A stretch of 64,000 bases of DNA from contig JAGVSM010000854.1 of the NCBI GenBank assembly GCA_022494885.1, forward strand, positions 62,001-126,000. The letters are read 5' to 3'. Positions 26,901 to 35,900 of this stretch are shown in pieces. Source of the DNA: Micrasema longulum (Eukaryota; Arthropoda; Insecta; Trichoptera; Brachycentridae). How positions within the stretch are numbered: the stretch's first letter is position 1; every line of letters begins with the position of its first letter. Below the pieces are notes generated by a model. The model made no database searches. It was not told the origin of the DNA and was given only the letters and a program-made list of their open reading frames with translations. Both the position numbers and the translations under genes were made by a program.

Positions 26901-29900
26901 TAATTAATAGTGCTAAAAACGGCCGCGTGGAGCGCTATATGTCCTGATATATGACGCATGAAAGTAATTATGGTCTTATGTCAAAAGCACCATCTCAAAG
27001 AAAAATAGTCCTTAAGAAACAATGTTTGAAATACCGTTTTCCAAATCAAGAATCTTTAAATAATTTGTGTAATCTGCAAGTTTAATCTAGGAGAAAAAAC
27101 CCGCACTGGGGTTAAGACATTCAAAATAAAGTATATTTATTTATATGAAAAAATAAGCTGCAATAATCAGCTAGTTTCTTGGCTCACCTCAGGCGCTGGG
27201 CGCGCTCTATTAAAATTTATATTTATGTTAGGATAAAAATACAAACGGTGAAAATTATTTAAATAAAGTTACAATAAAACATTATTATGATTAGTCAAAT
27301 ATAATGGTAAGCTGCACATAATCACTTCTATACACGGTTCGCCCCTGATGCATGCCTAGTTAAAACTTGATGGTTTCAAATTACGGCTCTGGCTACGTAA
27401 TGACGTAACCTTGGGCATGACAGGCAAACCAGCTAACCAGTAGACCACGAAGCCTACTAATCTCTAGCAAAAGTTTTCGAGCCAAAAACAGTGGTCTAGG
27501 GTTCTAGTTCATACATTTCATACACAGAACTTTAATTTGTCATTTTGCTTGGACACGGGAACCACCAAAGTAATCAATGAATTTTAATACCTGGAATAAT
27601 TCATCGATTTCTCTGTCTCCTTCTAACGTGTTGCTATTTCGATTCCCTCCGGGCTCCAACTCTTCTGGTACGCGGAATCTTTTCAACAGGGCCACGAACT
27701 TTTGTTTCAGATTTCTTTGCTGTATACAAAAATTAAAACACATTTCAAACGAGGAAATACTCGAGTAATAAAATCAGGTAAATATAAACATATTAAATTG
27801 ACCACTAAAATGGATAATATGGAGAAATAAATAAGAAAACATAAGAATCTACTTACATAACCTAGTAACTAATCTATATTAGAAAAAAAATAAAAAGAGA
27901 ATGTTTTAGTAAACATCAAAATTTTGTAGACTCTGGGAATTGTATCAAGTTGACAGATAATTTTTTTTAGAAGAGAATATGGAGTCGACAATAACAAATC
28001 ATTATGCAGTTTCCACGTACGTAGAGAGAACAGAAAAAGGTTTTTTCTCCGTTACTTCACAAAAAATTCATGTATTGATGGTTTATAAAAAAAAATCAAG
28101 ATTCAATCCAAATAAATAAAAAAATAAGTTGAAAAAATACGGAAGTATGGACGTCCATTCATGAACGACATTGTAAATCTTACACGGTGTAAAAAGTGAT
28201 TTTATAAACCAGACAATAACAGATCAAATTCTCTTCTCAAAAATACCTTACACTGCTGAGATATCTATTTATATTGATAAAATCCCTTAGAGTTACATTG
28301 AGTCTTAAGAAAAATTGACGTACATACTTAAAATATTTACTAAACTAAGTTTCTAAATTTGTTAAAAAGCCGATTAATAAAACAGCAAAGTAATTTCTAA
28401 AAAAAAAAAGTGGTATAAAGGTGGAATTATGTTTGCCTTCCAGTTGATGTAAATTAGCGATGTTATTTATACTGGTGTGGGTGTAAAGTAGTGCAAACAA
28501 AGGGGTTAAAATAATAACAAAATATATCTACATACAGCCATCTTCCCTCTGCTACCCCCTTTCCTCTTGCTGTGCCTGTTTTCAAACTCACTATCGCTGT
28601 CCCTCTCCGCCCCCTTAGCCCCTATATACCCGTCCCTGTCCATATTTGAGTATCCCATATCTCTGTCATGATCCAACTGCAAAGAAACATCTTGTTATAT
28701 AGACCCCATGGACCGCCACAGTACTATGGGGTTTTGTTCGCTTGTGGGGTCATCGGAGCACCATAGATACTCCAGGGCCGCGGATTGTCAGTCTAGTTTC
28801 CTTTGTGTTAAAACAGTTCCCTCGAATCGATAATGCAAATAATTATTTTTTATTGTTCTTTTACCTAGCCTTTAACGCAATGAATGGTGTACATCAAATG
28901 TACACTAAATTGGTACATCAATTGCAGTGAATCTCGATCATTTGTTCACACATACATAAGACAATAGGGTATTTTCACAAATTAGGAATAACATCGAAAA
29001 TATTTAGAGAGGAGATTTACGATTCTAATGATATAACTAGTGAGCACATGCAAAACAGCTCACAGTTTGCGCCATGTCGATTTGACGTCATACATTATGC
29101 TCGCCAAGTGTGCTTTTAATAAACATTGCATACAAATATTGTGCGGTAATGTAACGTGTGCCGTTTGTCCCATAGAGCGCAAATGTCTCGCTTTCAGGAA
29201 ATTAAAGATATGCACATTTTAAACCATTCTAGAAAATTCATCCGATATTACACAGAAAAAAAAATACCATTACCATCCTAATTTTTTTGATTATTCAAAA
29301 ATAGTAATAAAGAAAAAACGTGAAAAGATCCCATAAGTCTAGTATATTATGCCTCAAAGCCTTCTGTAGTATCAATTACATGTCGACCTTGACAGGAATC
29401 AAACCTGGAACTTATGTATGGCAGCTAGCTTATTCGAGTGTAGAAAATAAAAATGATTAATTGTGATTACATACACTTCGTGCTATTTATGTACATTATT
29501 TGGTATTACTACACAAAACATTATTATAAAAAATAAAAACAGGATTTATTTACAAAAATATTGCGGTCCGAAAATACTAAATATTTCAATTGATTGAAAA
29601 GCTATTAAATGCAATAATAATTTAAGTTGGCTTGTAATTAATTAGCCTTTTATATTTATAATAAACTACTTTTGCAAACACTTTAAAAAAAGTAAACAGG
29701 GGATATTTTGTGTACATACTTAAAAAATAATAAGTTATGAATCTTTAATCAATATTGAAATAAATAATTTAAATTATAAACCTTACTACACATCGACCAT
29801 GTTTAGGACAAAGGCTTCAATCAAACCACAATTTCGGTCAATTGTTTTATTTGTTTTAATGTGTTTTTAACCAATTACATACATTCTGGCAATAGGAGTT

Positions 29901-32900
29901 TGCGGTTTAAATAGTACTCGCTAGAATACGTGTAAGATTTATGTTGGTTAAAAAAACGTTTAAAGGAATGAAACCGCTTTTTACATAATAAGGAAATATC
30001 ACATACTACAAAAACCGATAAAAATATATGAAATGGATTTAGAATAATTAAGATATTGTGGAGAAATGCTTTCATATATAACTTTTTTTAAAATATATTA
30101 AAAATATGTCACTAGAAAAACGTGACATGTTTAGGATTGATATTTGTGACGTCAAGATTCGTGACGATGTTCTAAAAAAAGAAATGGTTTGGAACAAAGC
30201 TGAAAATGAACATGAATCATGACGTATTAGGGGCGTGGCCAATGCAATGACCATTTTTGCGGGAATTCAAAATTACAAATTAAAAAATATTTTTATGCTA
30301 CTTATTAGCAGCATTTTTTTTTTTTTTACTGGACAGTATTTTATAGACCCTTATTACTTCAGAAATGTAAAAAAAAGGTGATATTTCCCTACTGTGTGTA
30401 AAATCTTTATCCTGAATACAGTCGATATATCTTTTAAGGATTATAATGCTCTTTAAATTAATTGTTTCCTGCCTAAATATTTTAAGCAACATTTAATAAT
30501 TTTAAGGATAATTAATTAATTTATTTTACATTTTGAAGATTAAACAGTCTCAAAACGAAACCCTTTGGCAAAATGGAGCCAATTTTTTTGACATTAAAAA
30601 AAAAATGAATTAACAAATTGTTTTATTATTTTGGTCTGACACTATGTTATATACCAAACGCCCCAACGGTTTGCAATCAACATTGAATTAATGATGTTAG
30701 TGTGCATGTGCAAACAAAAGGTATCGAGTTAAATTACCTTAGTGTAGGAGAGATCCCGTTTGTTATACGCCATAGCTCTGTTGTGCCTGTTAGAAGTGTA
30801 CGATGTCATAATGCCTTCATCATTGTCCTCCACTGAACTGAATTCCGCCTCTTCCTCTTCATCAGAGTATCCTCGATCTGAACATAAAGCAATTTTATTT
30901 ATTTCATTAGCATATTCCTTATCCAGAAGAATCCCATACATAGCTCTGCATGAAATACCAGACGGATAGCGTCCACCCTCGAAACGTTGAGGAGATAGCT
31001 GGAGTTCAGCATTACAAGATAATAATCCTGTAACAACAGACTCTCAGGTCTGCAGAAAGTTGAAAAGAAGAATCCCATTGGTACGCCAAATGCAGTATAT
31101 CTCCATAATTTGTTATTTGAAGGTAAGGTGATCAGTTTTACGCTAAAAGTGCCAGTTCAGGGAGAGTAAAATAGAGCAGTGAAAGTACTACCTCCACATA
31201 CCCGAAAACCGTTTAAAAGACTGTGGGTCATCCTATCAGTTTTCCTCATACAAAAAAGGAATGTTTTTGTCAATAAACGAGTTATTTATTATATATTTTT
31301 TTCTAAATAAATATTTGAGTTCTTATGATTTACCCAAATATTTAATTTTGAGGGCCTTTAGGAGAGTTTTAAATAACTCACTATTAGAAAATGGGATTCA
31401 AGTTATAAATTGAATTTGACTCTGCTACTTTCACTGCCCCTTTCACTGTGTGTTTGGAATATTATATGAAGGGCCTTTGTCAGATATTGTCATTCTTCCT
31501 TATGACCGTATCACGAATGGTAGCAAAAACTGTGTTTACTTGCATCAAATTCAGTTACAAAAGTCTATGTCCATAACAGTATTTTTCTAAATTTAATAGC
31601 ATCAAATTACATGCTTTTAAAGAGTGATTTTAATAGCAGAAAAAAATAAAATGGTAATATTGCATATATAGAGGAACATGGGTATGAATGAGCCATAGGG
31701 AGGAGTGAATCATTGACCATACGACTGTGAAATACGATTTGAAATATGTAAGATACTCGTACCCGTCCAGTACATTCAGTTGTCTCCCGGATCTCGTCAC
31801 AGGTGTATCGACAGTATCGTCTACGCTTTTCAATGCTTAAGCAAAATTTACATTGTTTTAAAAAAAGTGTTTGACACCTCGCTGATCAGTTCTAAACAAC
31901 GGGAAGTGATCCAAAATGTGGTATATAGAACTGTGTGTTCGTGGTGAATACTACTCACAACATTAAAAAAATATATGTATATTTGAGTGATGGAGGAGGA
32001 CTGAACCAGTTTTGATTGGAGAGGATTGAACTATAATTAACTCTTACCTCCCAATAAATAAAATCTAAAAAAATAATCTTATTATTTTGTAATAAAATAA
32101 ATATAAATATACTTTGTTTTTAACCACTTTTTTTTTCTACCGAATGGTTTCAAAGCTACACAAGCTTTTTTATCAGGGTATAATGAACTAACAAATCTTA
32201 TCTTATTTTGTATTTGTTTGCAGGCTGTTGTTACAAGGCCTTGAAAACATAAAATGCAAGAACTACCGAAAATAAATGCACCAAATTGAATAAAGACAGG
32301 AAAAAGGATTAGAGAAGCAGCGAAAATATCTAATATTTTATATTTGTCATTATTAAAAGACGGTACAGTTAGGCCCTGATAACATACTTGGTTCTGGATA
32401 ACATACATATTCTACATACTTCTTGGTTCAATCCTACCCGTACATGCATAGGAGTGAGCCAGCAGGTATATTTCATTGTTTACTAAAATAATACATACTT
32501 ATATGCTTTACGAAATTCAATTTAATATTTTCACAAATGCAATAAACTTGGCTAACATAAGCAATTTACTCTGTTGATTTACCTTGTTCTTTTTTCCCAA
32601 GACAACCGATAAAAAAAGTGGTTCAATTCTACCCATGCTCCCCAACACATATACTTCTAAACATTTAGATTTTATTTTTTTTTTAAATATTTACAAAATA
32701 TTACTGAGAAAAATAATAATTTATTTATTTTTCTTATCATAATTTCACAAAATATTTTGTTTTCTAATCACCCTCACTAGGCAACCCGGTATTGAGGCAG
32801 GAATTATTACACTATTTTTAGTTTAGTCAGAGTTTTAAATTAAACAATATCTTTTCAAACCTGATGTATAGACATTGAATAACTCTTTTCGTTAGGATAT

Positions 32901-35900
32901 TGGTGATTTAATGTTCATCATTATTGCATTAGTACGAACCCGCAATGAGCAGCGTGTTATTGTTCTTCGTGTCGTGGTCAACAGGGGTGGAGCTGAGCTG
33001 GTGCACGGCAAGGCGGGCCACGGCCACCCCCGCTCCCTGGACTCCGCCCCTCTCTGCCCCCTTGTCGCCCTTACCTCCGCCGCTGCTCTCGCTGCACAGC
33101 TCGAGTTCCATGTCCATGGACCGCTGCAAAACCTGGGACAGAGATATTTATTTATTTATTGGATACATATAAAAAGGAATGAGGAATGGCCATTATTTCA
33201 AATAAAGGAAAATAAATTGATTTAAAAAATCATGGGCGGAAATTTGAAAGGCAAGAAGGTAAGTTGGACAAAGTGCAGTGCTGAAGAGGGGGGTTTTAAA
33301 AGAAATGTTTTCTGTGATCATTAGAGTGCAATTATACTACTCAACTCTAACCTCATCCTCGGCACGGGTTAACACGTGAATACATGGCATTATTTTTAAT
33401 GTTTCATGTTTTGAAAAGGTAATGTAAAAATATATAAATAAATAAAAAATTCCTCTCTCCTTTCTCAACTCCGGTTGAACCTTAAAAATCGCGTATTTTT
33501 GTTGACATTTATTTTTTATCTAAAAAAAAAGTAATCCGTAACAACAGAGGGAGGAACTGTGGGAAACGAGTGCGGGAAGAGAGTTGTAGGGGGTGTAGTC
33601 GATAAATAAAAGAAAAGAGTTTAGAAAGAGGAAGTATTTATCTATGTGAGGTAAAATAATATTATCTTTCAGATTAATCCGTGGTATTATGATCAACATA
33701 GGTGTAATGGAGAGAATTATTCTTTATGTTCCTAATGACTACCTTAGACATAGGCAGCTTAAGCTGTTTTATCTTCCTGCTTGCAGAACCAACCTGCCGA
33801 TGGTAATGCCAGTAGGAAGAGCAATGTTTTTACTAAACCGTATCTCTTCGGATATCGACATCTTTCATATCAGTGAAAAAAAGTTCTGCTAGGATACCAT
33901 CCATTTCCTTTAATTTCTGGGTATTTCTATTTTACAATCTTTGTAATAAATTTTAAATTTCCGTTTAATTTTTTTGTGTTATGTATGCCTTGAATCATTT
34001 TCAAATGTACATAAACGTATAAAATAAAGAAATTGAAAATTGAAATTGACAAACAAACACAAACAAACCATCACGCTGACGAATCACTCTGCCTTTGCAT
34101 ACACACCTCGCTTCCTCTACATTCATTCATCTTCTCATGCACGCACGCCGATTATTCCTACTTTTGACGTGTCCATCTTCAAGTATTTGATGGACTTGAT
34201 CGTGCCATGTCTTTTTCGGTCTTCGTCGTTTTCTGCATCCATCAACATTCGCATCGTAGATCCCTTTAGCCGTTCTTTCGCTGTCCATTCGCTCTACATG
34301 TCCAAACCAACGCAGCACCCCTTTCTCGATCCTGTCAGTAATGCACGTCTCAGGCTAACACAGTTTACGGATCTCGACATTTGTGCACCTATAAAACATC
34401 GTTTTACCACACATTCGCCTGAGGGATCGCATTTAAACAGCATTTAACCTCCATTGAACAGTTTGATAAAATCGGCGTTGGAGTCAGAATAAAGAGACAA
34501 GTGAAAAATCACAAAAAATTCCTAACTCACGAAGAAACAAAAATTGTCTAACGTACATGGGAGATATTTCGATAGGTTTTAAGATCCTTTATCACACGGC
34601 TTTGTTTGGTGGTGCTCTCTGGAACACCTTGTATTATAATAATGATAAGTTGTGGTGTACCTGATCCATTCGAATTATTCCTTCAGCAATTGTTTTGTAT
34701 CCGAGGATAGTACGGTTTTTGTACTTTTTCCGCCTTTGTAGCAAAATTTGAAGCCTGAAAAGATAAAAATAATTTATTATTTTTAACACCGCAACTTATA
34801 GGGATAGAATTACGAAAACACATTCAATGAGGTAATTCAGTGCTAAGGGATATCGGATATAAAAAATGTCTTCTTACACGCGGTAAAAATGGGCATTTAA
34901 TTCAGGGACGAAGGAGCATATGAAGCAAGTGAGGCTGAGCCTCACTAAGAAATCATTGCTTTTCACCAGTACCTAATATGTATTTTAATTCGCATTATAT
35001 CAACATATTATGAAAATAGAAAACTAGCAACCAATATAAAAATGCTCAAAGATGCCTACAAACATGGTCCGTACTGTGTTATTTACTGTAGGTACCTACT
35101 TAACATTTACGCATATTATACTTATCTTTAAAATCTGAGCTTCACTAGAAATTTGGTATCGAAGACGCCACTGATTTAATTGTAAGACGAAGTTTCTCAA
35201 AAATGTATGAAAAAATTAATAAAAATGGTTTTAATAAAAACTAACTATTTCGGACTACAAGTTCTTTGGAATCAAACAATCAATTACAGCGTTGATATGT
35301 ATTTTGATAGATTTCCGGTTTTTGGCAGCCATTTTTTTCAACGTTTAGTGTATTTTTACGCTACGGAGTTCTACTTTCAAATGCCAGCAGAACTCACAGA
35401 CGAGAAAGCGTGACGTCACGGGCGGAATCATTTAAAATTACAAAACTAAAAAAATCATACAGATGAAAATAAAAATTATAAAAATTTTAAAAAATAATTT
35501 TTGGCTTAGTTTGATAGTCTATTAACAAATAAAAAAAACTGAACTTCCTCATTGTGAATTTACAGAAAATCTAACTCAAAATCCTAAGCAAAAGTCAGTG
35601 TCTTGTCCATATCATCTAAAGTATAAATAACCATAGTTATTTCCCAAATATAAACATATCGATTCCTCTAAACGCCAACGTTTAAAAAAAAAAAATTACA
35701 TAATATACATATTATTTATGATTTAAAAAATCTTAATATCCAAAAGCATATTGAACCATTCAAACACCAATTTTGTGAAAACCAATATTAATTGCATGCA
35801 AAAATGTTGCATGCCATTCCATGTTAAAAGAGGATTTTAAATTGTCACGTGCACAATCTATTTTGTCTATGGTTCGAAATTTAATTTCAAACTTTTGAAT

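Noticed and set aside
30106..30221. Small plus-strand frame beginning [12 protein letters not shown]
   Set aside because: About 38 codons in an AT-rich intron, with no family, splice site or initiation context to support it.
32911..33225. 104-codon plus-strand frame
   Set aside because: Antisense shadow of PACS visible exon 3.
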